A DNA stretch of 60,525 nucleotides from a gamma proteobacterium HTCC2207 (lineage in GTDB: Bacteria; Pseudomonadota; Gammaproteobacteria; Pseudomonadales; Porticoccaceae), in the NCBI GenBank assembly GCA_905182855.1, contig CAJJDA010000007.1:1-60525 (forward strand), given 5' to 3'. The translations under genes were made by a program, and so were the position numbers. How positions within the stretch are numbered: position 1 is the first letter of the stretch; every line of letters starts with the position of its first letter. Shown piece by piece: positions 33,773 to 44,204 of the stretch. The notes beneath the pieces are model-generated. The model was not told where the DNA came from. It ran no database searches and saw only the letters and a list, made by a program, of their open reading frames with translations.

Positions 33773-35923
33773 TTACTCACCCGGCTTATACCGTCGCTTG
33801 ATTAGCGGCGCTCTGAGCGCAGCATCGAATAGGGGATCATGAAGTACCTCATCCACATAGTCCTGTACCTGATCATCATAATGAGGCGATGTGGTATCTA
33901 GGGTCGCCGAGCCAAACTGATGGACGCCGCGTATTTTCTGCTGGCCATTGGCATCCCAAGACAGCAGATAGTAAAGACCATCTCCAGCGACATTAGTGAG
34001 GTAGCCATCGTCATTGAGATCTAAACCATAGATGGCACGCAGGGTATCAGGTCCGCCACCCACGGCAAGATTTAGATCGCCGCGGACATGTCGGCTAACG
34101 TCGCCCCAAAGTGGATCAATGCGGCCGATATTGGCCATGAGTTTATCTGCACATAGCTTAAGTTCTTCAAAAGCATTGGGAGCAGGTAGGCCTTTTTGTT
34201 CTGCCAGCCATTCGGTACCAATCACGCAGGCACTGAGTGCTGCGCCTCTATTGGTGACATCGGTCTGACGATCCCACCGAGTAATTATCTCCTGAGCCTC
34301 GCCATACTTAGCCGCAATCTCGGGCGATTGCTCGCTGAGGTCTACATCAATAGCAGTCTGCAAAAAGGTCATGGCACGGGATTTTTCACTAAAACTCTTG
34401 TCATGCTTAATCGCGGAGAATTCCTGTTCAGATATGGGCCCGAGTTCCGCGAGAAGCTCTAGACCGCGGTCAGCCCTGTTAGTCATTCGTGTAGGGAAAC
34501 CATCCTCTATTCTATACTGACTGGCATCTGGATTATCGCCGGCTCCAGTGACGCGAAATGGGGTCTGGTTGGCACTGTGTAAATAGCCAGATTGAGGATT
34601 AATAACCTGAGGTAAATCATCAAACGGCATGTAGCTATTCCAGATTAAACTACTATCATCGCCGGGCAGATAGGCTGTCCAGTCGTAACCGGCTAAGCGA
34701 TTCGGGGTCAATGAGTTATGCACAAACATGGTATTGCCTTCGCGGTCGGCATAGACGAAATTGAAACTCGCAAAGGCTTGCATACGCAGAGCATCGCGCC
34801 AGTCCTCGAGTGTCTGGGCTTTGTTCATAGCTAGCCACTGCTCTACCTGACGTAATTCATTCATACCGGCATAGCGAATGGCATAGGTGCCATGATCGGT
34901 TCTCAGAACAGGACCATGGACTGACCTCAATCCCTCTTGAGTCGATGTCCAGTTGAAAAAACCAAAGATTCTAACATCGACATCCAGATCGCGGACCTCC
35001 AATGTTTTCCACTCGCCATCGAGCCGGTAGCGCATGGGATCGTTGGGATCTATATCCAGGACATAGACATCGACCAGATCCGGCTTATTGACCGTTGCAC
35101 CCCAGCCAATATTTTCGGTAAAACCTACCCCTATTGTGACACTGCTTGGGAAAAGCCCCCCCATTATGTTCAGCCCTTCATTGCTTTGAATATGCGCCTC
35201 ATACCAGGCCACTGGACCGGTAGTAGGCTGGTGAGAGTTGATAGCTAGGCGGGTCGCCCCGTCGGTACTGAAGTGGGGTGACACGGAAAACGCATTAGAA
35301 CCCACGGGGACATTGTTCATTGTCACGCCCTGAGGTTGCGTGACCATAGATGCAACAGCGGACTTTGGACCTCGGCTAATACTGTGCTGGCGCTGTTCAC
35401 CCAAAATCTCAGTTAGTACTGAATCGAAACCATAAAATAATAGGTGACGCAGCATATAACCCGCGACGACATCTTTGCCGGTGATGGGGAAAATATTCCG
35501 ATTGGTTTGTTCTGGATGTAAGGCGGCGTAGTAATTTATGCCATCGGCAAAGGCATCAACATATTCGCGTGTGGGGGCGCTGAGTTTTGCCTCATAGTCA
35601 CTTTCTATGGTTTCCCAGATTCCAAGCCACTTGATGAGAAAGTCCATAATAGCTGCATCTTTGCCTTTTTCAGCCGCATTGGTGCCGCGGTAAAACGCCA
35701 CGCTATCATGAATTATCTGCCAGTTATCCTCCGACTGAGCGTAGGCAAAACCAAACGCCGCGTCGATATCTCGCTCACCCATAATATGGGGTACACCAAG
35801 GTGGTCGCGCTCAATGACTACATCGTACTGGTTGCCGAGAGCAAGGTACTCGGAGGGCGAGAATTTTTCGACACAGCCTGAGAGGGCTCCTAGCAGTATA
35901 AAGAACACAATGGATTTGATCAT
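33773..35923 (-). CDS. Penicillin-acylase-family lipoprotein (Ntn hydrolase)
   Basis: A 716-residue amide hydrolase of the penicillin/AHL acylase family. The signal ends in a lipobox (LGALSGC, Cys17), so the enzyme is lipid-anchored in the envelope. The autoproteolytic nucleophile is Ser209 in VPVGSNAFSV, giving an alpha chain of about 190 residues and a beta chain of about 500. NSHQPTTGPVAWYEAHI and GWGATVNKPDLVDVYV follow, as expected. Substrates could be acyl-homoserine lactones, N-acyl amino acids or lipopeptides; the sequence does not decide between these. The length is slightly short for the family but all core motifs are present. Confidence 0.87.
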   Translation of the reverse strand: MIKSIVFFILLGALSGCVEKFSPSEYLALGNQYDVVIERDHLGVPHIMGERDIDAAFGFAYAQSEDNWQIIHDSVAFYRGTNAAEKGKDAAIMDFLIKWLGIWETIESDYEAKLSAPTREYVDAFADGINYYAALHPEQTNRNIFPITGKDVVAGYMLRHLLFYGFDSVLTEILGEQRQHSISRGPKSAVASMVTQPQGVTMNNVPVGSNAFSVSPHFSTDGATRLAINSHQPTTGPVAWYEAHIQSNEGLNIMGGLFPSSVTIGVGFTENIGWGATVNKPDLVDVYVLDIDPNDPMRYRLDGEWKTLEVRDLDVDVRIFGFFNWTSTQEGLRSVHGPVLRTDHGTYAIRYAGMNELRQVEQWLAMNKAQTLEDWRDALRMQAFASFNFVYADREGNTMFVHNSLTPNRLAGYDWTAYLPGDDSSLIWNSYMPFDDLPQVINPQSGYLHSANQTPFRVTGAGDNPDASQYRIEDGFPTRMTNRADRGLELLAELGPISEQEFSAIKHDKSFSEKSRAMTFLQTAIDVDLSEQSPEIAAKYGEAQEIITRWDRQTDVTNRGAALSACVIGTEWLAEQKGLPAPNAFEELKLCADKLMANIGRIDPLWGDVSRHVRGDLNLAVGGGPDTLRAIYGLDLNDDGYLTNVAGDGLYYLLSWDANGQQKIRGVHQFGSATLDTTSPHYDDQVQDYVDEVLHDPLFDAALRAPLIKRRYKPGE

Positions 35924-35986
35924 AATGGTGAGCGCTATTTTATTATTATTTACGTAGTGTACGGGGTTGTATCCCTAATCGACCAT

Positions 35987-37237
35987 TTAATAACTGCCGC
36001 TCGGCGTCTCTATCGGCTCATCCTCTGCATGCAGAATTGTACCCACCGGTGCGGTGGCCGCTTGCAATATAACCTGCCCCTTGTATTCGCTGGGCAGAGC
36101 TTCGATGGTTAATAGCCTCCAGAGACTAATACCCGCGAGTGCTAGTAGACAGGACGCGAGCAATACAAAAAAACTCTGCAAACCAAAAATCTGCAACCAG
36201 AATACTGCAGTGATCGGTCCGGTGATCGAGGTCAACCCTGAAATCAATACGATAGTTCCGCTGGCCGGTACAATTTCACTGGGCCGCAGATGGTCATTGG
36301 TCAGAGCCACCACGATTGAGTAGAGCGATAATGAGCAACCACCGAATATAAAGATCAATACATAGAGTCTAATCGAGGCTTCTGATTCGCGACTGATTAA
36401 CAGCGCAAACAAAACCGCTACCAGGCAGGCAACACTCATCACCCAGCGGCGATCAATCATGTCTGAAAGCTTTCCCAATGGCCATTGAAGAATCATACCA
36501 CCCGCCATCATTGCACCCATAAAGTTAGCCACTTGATAGACGCTAAATCCCAGTTTTGTAGCATAGACAGCGCCCATGCCAAAAAGAATGCTTGAGACCC
36601 ATTGCGATAGAATAATGCCCGTCACTCCCATCGGCGTTCGATACCACAGATGACGAATACTAACGCGCTCAGTTTCTTCTATCGCAGGGGTAATGATCAC
36701 GGACAGTAATATAGGGACAGCCGCCACGCTAACCATGACGGAGATCAATATAAATAAGGTGAAATCCATTGGGTTAGCCAAATTCAGCATAAACTGCCCG
36801 GCGCAGATGCCGGCCAATAGAATCGTGGTATAGATAGATAGTATCTGACCGCGATTAGCGTTGTTCGATGATTGATTTAACCAGCTTTCTGAGACCACAT
36901 AAATAGTCGAAAAAGCGAACCCAGTTAACAGTCGCATTAGCGCCCAGGCCCAGGGCTCAACATAGATAGCATGGATTAGTATGGTCACTGATGCGACAGC
37001 AGACAGCGCGGCAAAAATACGAATATGACCAACCCGCTGAATCATTTTTGGGGTCAATAGTGATCCCGCCAAAAAACCGGCAAAATAGCAGGACATCAGC
37101 AAGCCGATTAGGTAGTCATCAAAGCCCTCTAGTTCGGCGCGAACACCCAATAAACTGCCCTGAACGCCAACAGCTAGGCCAATGAGAGACAGACCGGCGA
37201 AGAGAGGCCAGATGCTGATGATGATTTTAACGGGCAT
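35987..37237 (-). CDS. MFS transporter (YcaD-like)
   Basis: An inner-membrane major-facilitator transporter with about 12 helices and 416 residues from ATG37237 (MPVKIIISIWPLF). The open frame reaches 37294, but AGG about 9 bases before 37237 and the start of the first helix favour the shorter form. The loop RVGHIRIFAALSA and the LRLLTGFAFSTIYVVSESWLN motif resemble the YcaD/UMF-like subgroup, where substrates are unknown. It follows yaeQ by 60 bases on the same strand. Confidence 0.8.
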   Translation of the reverse strand: MPVKIIISIWPLFAGLSLIGLAVGVQGSLLGVRAELEGFDDYLIGLLMSCYFAGFLAGSLLTPKMIQRVGHIRIFAALSAVASVTILIHAIYVEPWAWALMRLLTGFAFSTIYVVSESWLNQSSNNANRGQILSIYTTILLAGICAGQFMLNLANPMDFTLFILISVMVSVAAVPILLSVIITPAIEETERVSIRHLWYRTPMGVTGIILSQWVSSILFGMGAVYATKLGFSVYQVANFMGAMMAGGMILQWPLGKLSDMIDRRWVMSVACLVAVLFALLISRESEASIRLYVLIFIFGGCSLSLYSIVVALTNDHLRPSEIVPASGTIVLISGLTSITGPITAVFWLQIFGLQSFFVLLASCLLALAGISLWRLLTIEALPSEYKGQVILQAATAPVGTILHAEDEPIETPSGSY

Positions 37238-37297
37238 TGCAAAAGACCTGTATTGATTTTTTGGCAAGATTACTCTCGAAAGGCCAAATCTCAAAGA

Positions 37298-37852
37298 CTA
37301 TTTTTGCGTTTTGTTAACACTCTCTACTTTTATTTGAGGGACAAAGCTGAGCGATCTATCTTGACTGTGCCAGGTGACTTCACGATCCTGAATACTCACC
37401 TGAATATCTGCATTGCGCTGTTTCATCGTTTGCAGTATGTCGGTTATATCTGAGTCTAGATGATAGACGCTGATATTTTTGAAGCGTGCAAGCTGTGGTT
37501 GTATCTGTTTCCACCAAATATCAGCAGAACCATAGGTGTAGACGATCACTTGTTGAGATCGACCACTGGCTTTTTTGAGTCGTTTTTCACTTGGCAGTCC
37601 GAGTTCAATCCACAATTCAATATCGTCAGTCAGACTTTTTTGCCACAGGTCAGGCTCATCATCCGAGCTCAGCCCTTTAGTGAAGCCGAGTGATTCACTG
37701 GCATGCATTGCGAAGACCAACAGCCTGATCATTAGTCGCAAATCCGTTTCCGAGGGGTGCTGCGCCAGAGTTAGGCTGTGTTGCTCATAATAATGGCGAT
37801 CCATATCGACAATATTAAGGTCCGCTTTACAGATGGTTGCGCTTAGGGCCAT
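37298..37852 (-). CDS. yaeQ: YaeQ family protein
   Basis: A 184-residue YaeQ protein, a PD-(D/E)XK-like fold protein of unclear role (YaeQ was reported to suppress rfaH mutants). Diagnostic segments are MALSATICKADLNI, DRHYYEQHSLTLAQHPSETD with the conserved RLMIRLLVFA helix, and DIELWIELGLPSEKRLKKAS. The LGLPSEKR loop corresponds to the nuclease-like core. It is probably co-transcribed with the MFS gene downstream. Confidence 0.9.
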   Translation of the reverse strand: MALSATICKADLNIVDMDRHYYEQHSLTLAQHPSETDLRLMIRLLVFAMHASESLGFTKGLSSDDEPDLWQKSLTDDIELWIELGLPSEKRLKKASGRSQQVIVYTYGSADIWWKQIQPQLARFKNISVYHLDSDITDILQTMKQRNADIQVSIQDREVTWHSQDRSLSFVPQIKVESVNKTQK

Positions 37853-38161
37853 TACGTTTAACTGCCTATGTTTAATGCTGATTAAAATATCTGATCATCA
37901 TACGTTAGTCGATCATAAAAGGGCGGCAAGTCCACAGAAAACGCGTAAGGCATTATCTGGCCATCTCCCCAGGCAAGATCCCGCGATAATCGACAGCGAT
38001 AGATGACTGAAGGTTGAAAGCCCTATCGCCGCAGCATATCATTGATTGTAATCAGGCTAAAACGCCTTGCCGAAAATATTACCGGCAAAACCTATTCAAT
38101 GAATGTCTCATAAATAGTAAATGCGATAAACAAGCCTAGTAACAACTCAGGGGTTAAATAC
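37853..38161. other. Divergent promoter region of yaeQ and GH3
   Basis: These 309 bases separate the minus-strand yaeQ from the plus-strand GH3 gene and must carry both promoters. Short partial dyads are seen around 37893-37916 (TGATC ... GATCA), but none is strong. No gene is evident. Confidence 0.35.
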
Positions 38162-40132
38162 ATGGCTTTGAAATATATAGCTATATCACTTTTAATACTT
38201 GTGACTTTGGCAAGTGTCTGGGTGGGCAATGCGGTATGGCAGCCCCTTGATCAGATCCGGGTGCACCTTCACTTGGGGCCAGAACCTGAGGTTTTAATTG
38301 AACATGGTTTTGAGTATCGAGATCTCAATAAAAACGAAAAACTTGATGTCTATGAAGATAGCCGGCAGCAGACAGCACTGCGCGTCGAAAGCTTGCTGAG
38401 CCAGATGACTTTGGCGGAGAAGGTGGGACAGATGTTCCATCCAGCCATCACCATTAAAGCTGATTTTAATATCATGGCGTTCCATCTTGCTATGGGACGT
38501 CTAACCGGTGGCACAGTAGAGATTTATGATCAGCATATTAGTCATTTTAATTTTTATGGAAAACCGACGCCGCTGGAAATTGCACAAAAATTAAATAGCT
38601 TACAAAAGATTGCAGCCAAAACCCGCCTCGGTATTCCTCTGACTATAAGTTCTGACCCACTACACGAAGTGTCCAGTGGTGGCATTGCAGCATTCGCGGT
38701 GAAGGGTCTCTCTGGTTGGCCCTCCCAACTCGGATTTGCCGCCGCAAGAGATATTGAGTTAACCCGAAAATTCGGTGAAATAGCGGGTGCAGAATATCGG
38801 GCTCTAGGGCTTAGAATGGCCTTGCATCCTATGGCTGATTTGGCGACTGAGCCGCGATGGCCGCGCAATTTTGGTACCTTTGGCGCGGATGCGGCGCTTT
38901 CTAGCGCGCTCACCACCGCCTATATGCAGGGGTTTCAGGGCGAGAGTATTGGCCCTGAGAGTGTGCTGACTATGGTCAAACATTTCCCTGGGGGCGGGCC
39001 CCAGGAGTTTGGCTTAGATCCCCATCTACCTAGCGGCAAGCGTCAAGTCTATCCTGGTAATAATTTCGACTATCACCTCAGGCCCTTTAAAAATGCCATT
39101 GATAATGGCCTCAAGGTGATCATGCCCTACTATGGAATTCCCATTGATCAGACCGACGATAATGTCGCGATGGGTTTTAATAGGGCGATTCTGACAGATC
39201 TACTGCGCAATGAATTAGGGTTTGTGGGCGTGGTCTGCACGGACTGGGGTATTATCTCTAACCGCCCTTGGGGGGTTGAAAATCTTTCAATTAAAGAACG
39301 GTACAAAAAATCTCTCGATGCTGGTGTGGATCAGTACGGCGGTGAGAGCGAGCCCCAGTATATTCTTGATTTGGTGCGGGAAGGTGCCATTTCTGAGGCG
39401 CGAATTGACCTTTCAGTCAGACGGATTTTAACCAATACTTTTGATCTGGGGCTCTTCGAAATAGCCTTAGTTGATGAACTGGCCTTAGGCTCTTTGATCA
39501 ATACTGAGACCCATATCAGGGATGGGCTAGAGGCGCAGAGAAAATCAGTGGTGCTCCTGCGTAATAGGCCAAACGAGCAACCTACTTTACCCCTTAAACG
39601 CGGCGTAAAAGTATTTGTCGATGGCATGGACTTAACTGAGGCGTCAAAATTTGCGCAGGTCGTGTCATCTCCCGACCAGGCGGAATATATTATTCTGTCA
39701 CTCAATGCGGTGTTTAATGGTACCCAGGAACCTGGGTCTGATGCGCTAGTAGACAGACTCCTCAGCTCGATTTTGGCGGATTCTAACCTCCAATTCAACC
39801 AACAAATTTTAGACAAAATCGAGCGGTATTCGAAGACCAATAATTTAATAACGGTGGTTGATTTGAATCGCCCAGTAATTTTAGCGGACATCAATCAGCA
39901 AAGTGAGGCCTTAATTGGCACGTTTGGTGTTTATGATTCGGTGATGTTCGAGATAATTTTCGGTGACTTTAATCCGCAGGGCAAATTGCCCTTTGAAATT
40001 CCGTCTTCTATGGCTGCGGTGTTGGCACAAAAAGAAGATCTACCCAATGATTCGCAAGCGCCGACCTTTGTCGCCGGCTATGGCCTAAGCTACCCAAAAG
40101 ATGCGCTTAAAAGCCTAGATCTTCTTGAGTGA
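38162..40132 (+). CDS. Glycoside hydrolase family 3 beta-glycosidase
   Basis: A 656-residue GH3 enzyme. Residues 5-25 form a signal or anchor, followed by an EF-hand-like loop ([14 protein letters not shown]), then the GH3 (alpha/beta)8 domain starting [15 protein letters not shown]. The nucleophile is Asp361 in VCTDWG, and [12 protein letters not shown] and [17 protein letters not shown] are typical. The second (alpha/beta) sandwich domain follows ([24 protein letters not shown]). It should release terminal beta-linked sugars in the periplasm. It stands alone with no other carbohydrate enzymes nearby, so its glycan is unknown. Confidence 0.9.
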   Translation: MALKYIAISLLILVTLASVWVGNAVWQPLDQIRVHLHLGPEPEVLIEHGFEYRDLNKNEKLDVYEDSRQQTALRVESLLSQMTLAEKVGQMFHPAITIKADFNIMAFHLAMGRLTGGTVEIYDQHISHFNFYGKPTPLEIAQKLNSLQKIAAKTRLGIPLTISSDPLHEVSSGGIAAFAVKGLSGWPSQLGFAAARDIELTRKFGEIAGAEYRALGLRMALHPMADLATEPRWPRNFGTFGADAALSSALTTAYMQGFQGESIGPESVLTMVKHFPGGGPQEFGLDPHLPSGKRQVYPGNNFDYHLRPFKNAIDNGLKVIMPYYGIPIDQTDDNVAMGFNRAILTDLLRNELGFVGVVCTDWGIISNRPWGVENLSIKERYKKSLDAGVDQYGGESEPQYILDLVREGAISEARIDLSVRRILTNTFDLGLFEIALVDELALGSLINTETHIRDGLEAQRKSVVLLRNRPNEQPTLPLKRGVKVFVDGMDLTEASKFAQVVSSPDQAEYIILSLNAVFNGTQEPGSDALVDRLLSSILADSNLQFNQQILDKIERYSKTNNLITVVDLNRPVILADINQQSEALIGTFGVYDSVMFEIIFGDFNPQGKLPFEIPSSMAAVLAQKEDLPNDSQAPTFVAGYGLSYPKDALKSLDLLE

Positions 40133-40295
40133 CCTGAACGGAAATGTAGTCGCCATCGACGTCGCTGCGCACCAAAATAGGTCGACAGCAGACAAAGCAA
40201 TCTTCGGTGTAGACCTGAGATTCTGATGGGTCTACTAGCAGGGTAATAGACTCCCAGCAGTAGGGGCAGGTTACCGTCTCTTCATGAAGAACCAT
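40107..40295 (-). CDS. CPXCG-motif cysteine-rich small protein
   Basis: A 62-residue protein with two Cys pairs, CPYC and CFVC, that should bind a zinc ion; it matches the CPXCG cysteine-rich family, of unknown function. The start ATG40295 ([10 protein letters not shown]) is chosen over the longer ORF start at 40364 because it begins at the conserved domain and lies just after the HIBYL-CoA hydrolase stop (8 bases). Its end overlaps the GH3 gene by 26 bases in convergent orientation. Confidence 0.8.
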   Translation of the reverse strand: MVLHEETVTCPYCWESITLLVDPSESQVYTEDCFVCCRPILVRSDVDGDYISVQVTQEDLGF

Positions 40296-40302
40296 AATGG
40301 GC

Positions 40303-41403
40303 TTAGTCCAGATCGGCCAAAGGATGCTGTTTCGCCGTCCAGGGACTGATAAAGAAGGGCTCAACCATCTCTTCGGACACCTCTTCGATATGGACTGGAT
40401 TCCATGCTGGGTTGTGATCTTTGTCGATAGCCAGTGCGCGTATGCCCTCTATAGTTTCACTGCTCTCGCCCATTCGGCCGAGATGCTCGGTATAGAAGCA
40501 GTGACGTATCATCGCCCGTTCCATACGCAAATCATCGGCTAGGCTTAGCTGTCGGCCAATACGAATCTGCCGCAGCACGACATGCAGCATTAATGGCGAT
40601 CTTCGATAGAGCACATCTAGGGTCTGATTAGCCCAGTCTGATCCGTCATTGTCTAAAGCAGTGACTATCTCAGAAATCGTTTCCAATGAAAATATGGCAT
40701 CGATCTGGCCGTTTAGCCAAGCCGGCTCTGGGATTGCCTGTGACCCTCCTAAAAGGTCTTCCAACCTATCTAGGCGATCTGACACGCTAAGGGATGGCTG
40801 GTTGCTTAAAACGTCCCATAATGCCGGCATATCTGCGCTATTGACCAGTTTATCTGCCAGCCCTAGTGCGATGGCTTCGCCGTGTACCATAAGCTGTCCA
40901 GTAAGGGCTAAATACTCGCCGCTAGCGCCGGGGCAGCGACAAAGAAAATAAGTTCCACCAACATCAGGAAATAAACCTATATTGGTCTCGGGCATAGCGA
41001 CTTTACTGCGTTCAGTAACAATCCGTAGGCTTGCTCCCTGACTGATGCCCATGCCCCCTCCCATGACAACGCCGTCCATGAAGGCGATATAAGGTTTTGG
41101 GTAGGTGAAAATCAAATGATTAAGGCGGTACTCTTCGGTAAAAAAGTCCTCTAGGGCTGGATCATTGTTAATCCCTGCCTCATGAAAGAAGCGGATATCG
41201 CCGCCGGCACAAAAAGCCCCGAATGGACCCTCTTTGTTGGATCCTCGGATAGCGACCGCCTTTACCTCGGCGTTGTCGGCCCAGTCAGTTAACAGGGCAA
41301 GCAAATCTATTACCATATCCAATGATAGTGCATTGAGTGCTTTTGGCCGATCTAGTGTTATTAAGCCTATGCCTGCAGAGATTTGATGTTGAATATAGGA
41401 CAA
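40303..41403 (-). CDS. 3-hydroxyisobutyryl-CoA hydrolase (enoyl-CoA hydratase family)
   Basis: A 366-residue crotonase-superfamily enzyme of the HIBYL-CoA hydrolase type, which acts in valine breakdown. The oxyanion-hole segments are [14 protein letters not shown] and [25 protein letters not shown], followed by [18 protein letters not shown], where the Asp of PDVGG is typical of the hydrolase. The length fits (340-380). It is followed 8 bases later by the CPXCG protein on the same strand. Confidence 0.88.
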   Translation of the reverse strand: MSYIQHQISAGIGLITLDRPKALNALSLDMVIDLLALLTDWADNAEVKAVAIRGSNKEGPFGAFCAGGDIRFFHEAGINNDPALEDFFTEEYRLNHLIFTYPKPYIAFMDGVVMGGGMGISQGASLRIVTERSKVAMPETNIGLFPDVGGTYFLCRCPGASGEYLALTGQLMVHGEAIALGLADKLVNSADMPALWDVLSNQPSLSVSDRLDRLEDLLGGSQAIPEPAWLNGQIDAIFSLETISEIVTALDNDGSDWANQTLDVLYRRSPLMLHVVLRQIRIGRQLSLADDLRMERAMIRHCFYTEHLGRMGESSETIEGIRALAIDKDHNPAWNPVHIEEVSEEMVEPFFISPWTAKQHPLADLD

Positions 41404-41503
41404 GGAATCGTTCCTGTGAATGAGAATTTACGAGAGTTAAACAGCTCAGCGCCGGGCTGTCTAGAGATCATACTGAATAGCTGACAATTTTTGTTAGGAT
41501 CTG

Positions 41504-42091
41504 CTAAGCGGAAAAATCTGCGATCAGAGCAGCTTTGATGGGGTCACCAACTGTCACCTGATTAGGACTAATAAACTCGCTATCAATGCCCATATTGAGC
41601 GATTCGCCAGCGCGCAGTGAGGCGATATCTGCTGAAGGAAATTCGAACCGCATAAAATGCACGCTGGAAGTTTTCTCCTCGTTCTCTCGCTCGAGATCTT
41701 CGTCGCAGATGGGCACGATACGGGGATGATCACCAACCTGTATCCACATTTTTTTCTCTACACCTTTGAGGTTTTGTAACATGACTTTACGCTCATCGAT
41801 ATCATCATATTCAAGCATAAAGGTGGCTTTCAGATTTTGCCCGCTGGGGATGAGGGGATTGTAGGTATCCAGTTCTTCCTGAATATCAGTAGCCTCAAAA
41901 ATTCTCTCTATGCGCAACATTTCTTGAATCTGGTAGCGGATAGTTTTCTCATCTTCAAAGCACAGTCGTGCATGTTCACCTATGACCACATAGCGCTGCT
42001 TCTTATGAGCCATTACGTCCCGACGAAACTGTAGTCGCTGAGTCGAGTATTGTTCTAATGACCAAAGATCGTCACGTTTTAGATTTGCCAT
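41504..42091 (-). CDS. DUF3501 family protein
   Basis: A 195-residue protein of the DUF3501 family. The start LKRDDLWSLEQYSTQR is diagnostic, with HARLCFEDEKTIRYQIQEMLRIERIFE as a conserved helical segment. The family is found next to rubrerythrin and a GlpC-like Fe-S protein across many proteobacteria, as here, and its function is unknown. It starts 11 bases after the Fe-S protein stop. Confidence 0.9.
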   Translation of the reverse strand: MANLKRDDLWSLEQYSTQRLQFRRDVMAHKKQRYVVIGEHARLCFEDEKTIRYQIQEMLRIERIFEATDIQEELDTYNPLIPSGQNLKATFMLEYDDIDERKVMLQNLKGVEKKMWIQVGDHPRIVPICDEDLERENEEKTSSVHFMRFEFPSADIASLRAGESLNMGIDSEFISPNQVTVGDPIKAALIADFSA

Positions 42092-42102
42092 GTTAGGGCT
42101 CC

Positions 42103-43440
42103 TTATATTTGATAGGCCTTGCGTAGCAAGGTCATTGGATGTTCTGGTTTGTCAACCTTGGCGGACAGGTTACCTATATGAACAGCTGCCATGGGACAGT
42201 CACTGACAAAGTAATCTGGATCCTGCTGGTCAACTTTACGTACCACGGGACGCGCTATTTTGACTGACTTGTCATGGGTTTCTGCCTTTACGGCGTAGGT
42301 ACCGTCATGGCCGGAGCAGCGCTCAATAGCATGCACCTGCGTGTCGGGTATTAGATTCAAAATATCACGAGTCTTTAAACCGATATTCTGTACTCGCAGG
42401 TGGCAGGCTACCTGATAGCTTATGTCGCCAAGCGTCTGTTTGAAGTCGGTCTTAAACGCACCACTTTTATGGCGTAAGAAGAGGTATTCAAAGGGGTCGT
42501 AAAAGGCCTTCTGTACCTTTCTGACATCTTCATCATCAGGGAACATCAGCGGTAGTTCCTGTTTGTACATCAGTACACAGGAAGGTATCGGGGCAATCAG
42601 GTCATAGCCTTCATCGACCAGTTTAGCCAGCACTGGGATATTGGCTTCTTTAAGTTTGGCCACGGCCTGCAGATCACCCAGTTCTAATTTGGGCATACCG
42701 CAGCACTGTTCTTTGGGTACCAAATCGATATGAATACCATTATGAGTAAACACGTTGTAAAAATCTTCACCTAATTCGGGACTGTTGTAGTTGCCATAGC
42801 AGGTTACGTAGAGTGCTACTTTACCTTGAGTTACACCGGCGGTTACGGGGGCTATGGCGGTGGCCTCTGACACCAGAGGTGCGACGCGCTTGCGCAAAGT
42901 TTTTCTGTGATACTCGGGCACTGGGGCCTGATGGTGAACACCTAGGCCCTTCTCTAATGCCTTGCGAAATGTATTATTTTTATTCAGGGCATTAACGGTA
43001 ATATCTACCAACGGTATGGTCGCCAGTTTGCCAACGATATCGGTAGCGGTGAGTATTTTATCTCGCACAGAGGCACCTTCCTGCGTAAATTTGACCGCCT
43101 TGGCACGTAGCATGAGATGCGGAAAATCGACTTCCCATTCATGGGGTGGGGTGTAGGGGCACTTGGTCATGTAACAGAGGTCGCATAGGTAGCATTGATC
43201 AGAAACTTTACTGTAATCAGCTTTGTCGACGCCATCCACTTCAAGGGTGGCTGAGTCATCAACTAAATCAAATAATGTGGGAAATGAGTCGCATAGACTT
43301 ACACAGCGACGACAGCCATGGCAGATATCAAAGACTCGCTCTAATTCAGTATTTAGGCTCTGTTCGTTGTAAAAGTCATCCGACTTCCAGTCCAAAGGGT
43401 GTCGAGTGGGCGCTTCCAAATTGCCTTCACGCTGTGCCAT
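42103..43440 (-). CDS. GlpC/HdrD-like iron-sulfur oxidoreductase
   Basis: A 445-residue Fe-S protein of the heterodisulfide-reductase-related (CCG) family. Two [4Fe-4S] motifs appear early (CHGCRRCVSLCDSFP and CYLCDLCYMTKCPYTPP). In the second half are CCGMPKLELGD and a degenerate ERCSGHDG, the CCG-domain cysteines. It probably shuttles electrons between a soluble donor and rubrerythrin (inference). It lies between rubrerythrin (76-base gap) and DUF3501 (11-base gap) in a three-gene minus-strand operon. Confidence 0.88.
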   Translation of the reverse strand: MAQREGNLEAPTRHPLDWKSDDFYNEQSLNTELERVFDICHGCRRCVSLCDSFPTLFDLVDDSATLEVDGVDKADYSKVSDQCYLCDLCYMTKCPYTPPHEWEVDFPHLMLRAKAVKFTQEGASVRDKILTATDIVGKLATIPLVDITVNALNKNNTFRKALEKGLGVHHQAPVPEYHRKTLRKRVAPLVSEATAIAPVTAGVTQGKVALYVTCYGNYNSPELGEDFYNVFTHNGIHIDLVPKEQCCGMPKLELGDLQAVAKLKEANIPVLAKLVDEGYDLIAPIPSCVLMYKQELPLMFPDDEDVRKVQKAFYDPFEYLFLRHKSGAFKTDFKQTLGDISYQVACHLRVQNIGLKTRDILNLIPDTQVHAIERCSGHDGTYAVKAETHDKSVKIARPVVRKVDQQDPDYFVSDCPMAAVHIGNLSAKVDKPEHPMTLLRKAYQI

Positions 43441-43516
43441 ATCTGATCTCCAGACAATATTCCATAAAAATCTGGGGCGAACGATCTCACCCCAGTATTC
43501 CTAATACAACTGCATT

Positions 43517-43936
43517 TTAGTCGTCTAAAGTATCCAATGCCTTTTGGAAACGATTAGCATGACTACGCTCAGCTTTGGCAAGCGTTTCAAACCAGTCCGC
43601 GATCTCATCAAAGCCTTCTTCGCGGGCCGTTTTGGCCATACCTGGGTACATGTCAGTATATTCGTGAGTTTCACCAGCAATGGCGCTTTCCAAGTTTTCT
43701 TTGGTGCCACCAAAGGGCATTCCAGTGGCAGGATCGCCCGTTTCTTCGAGATATTCTAGGTGGCCATGGGCGTGACCAGTTTCACCTTCTGCAGTAGAAC
43801 GGAATACGGAAGCGACATCGTTGTAACCCTCAACATCGGCTTTTGCAGCGAAATACAGGTAGCGACGGTTGGCTTGTGATTCGCCAGCAAATGCGGCTTT
43901 CAAACTTTCCTCGGTCTTGGATCCTTGTAATGACAT
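43517..43936 (-). CDS. Rubrerythrin (without rubredoxin domain)
   Basis: A 139-residue ferritin-like di-iron protein. The four-helix bundle carries the Glu/His ligands in [43 protein letters not shown] and [10 protein letters not shown]. The usual C-terminal rubredoxin domain is absent (no Cys in the protein), so it needs an external electron donor, probably the Fe-S protein encoded downstream. Rubrerythrins reduce H2O2. It heads the three-gene operon and has a tandem repeat about 115-170 bases upstream. Confidence 0.92.
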   Translation of the reverse strand: MSLQGSKTEESLKAAFAGESQANRRYLYFAAKADVEGYNDVASVFRSTAEGETGHAHGHLEYLEETGDPATGMPFGGTKENLESAIAGETHEYTDMYPGMAKTAREEGFDEIADWFETLAKAERSHANRFQKALDTLDD

Positions 43937-44050
43937 ATCAAATTCCTCTAAATTTAGGTTGAGTTGTTTTTAATACTGCGACATTGAAATGACTAAACAA
44001 AACTAATTTACATGTTCTTATTGAGATTAGGCTATCGGCAGACAAATACC

Positions 44051-44103
44051 CTAATAAATTTAACTGATAGGTCTAATAGATTTAACTGATAGGCCTAATG
44101 AAT
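44051..44103. repeat. Tandem 22-bp direct repeat (about 2.4 copies)
   Basis: Two full copies of CTAATAAATTTAACTGATAGGT-like sequence (44051-44072 and 44073-44094) differ at only two positions, and a third partial copy begins CTAATGAAT at 44095. The 22-bp period equals two DNA turns, so a protein binding each copy would face the same side. It lies 115-170 bases upstream of the rubrerythrin start and 100 bases past the end of the small membrane protein at 44205. Confidence 0.7.
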
Positions 44104-44148
44104 ATTGACGACCAGATGCGCAGACAATGATGAAATGAAAGAAAAAAG

Positions 44149-44182
44149 GAGAAAAAAAAGGCACCATAAAAGATGCCCTTTG
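44149..44182 (-). terminator. Intrinsic terminator after the 44205 gene
   Basis: On the minus strand a stem of about six pairs (GG-CATC with GGTGCC, one bulged base) and a short T-rich loop is followed directly by eight T. It lies 23-56 bases after the stop of the small membrane protein at 44205-44441. Confidence 0.6.
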
Positions 44183-44204
44183 AAAAATTCAGCGGCATCA
44201 GCCG

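Noticed and set aside
389-37910. The 9-mer TCATACGTT seen three times in intergenic DNA (near 392, 20595 and 37898)
   Set aside because: Repeated 9- to 12-mers are expected by chance in 60 kb, and the flanks do not match beyond a few bases.
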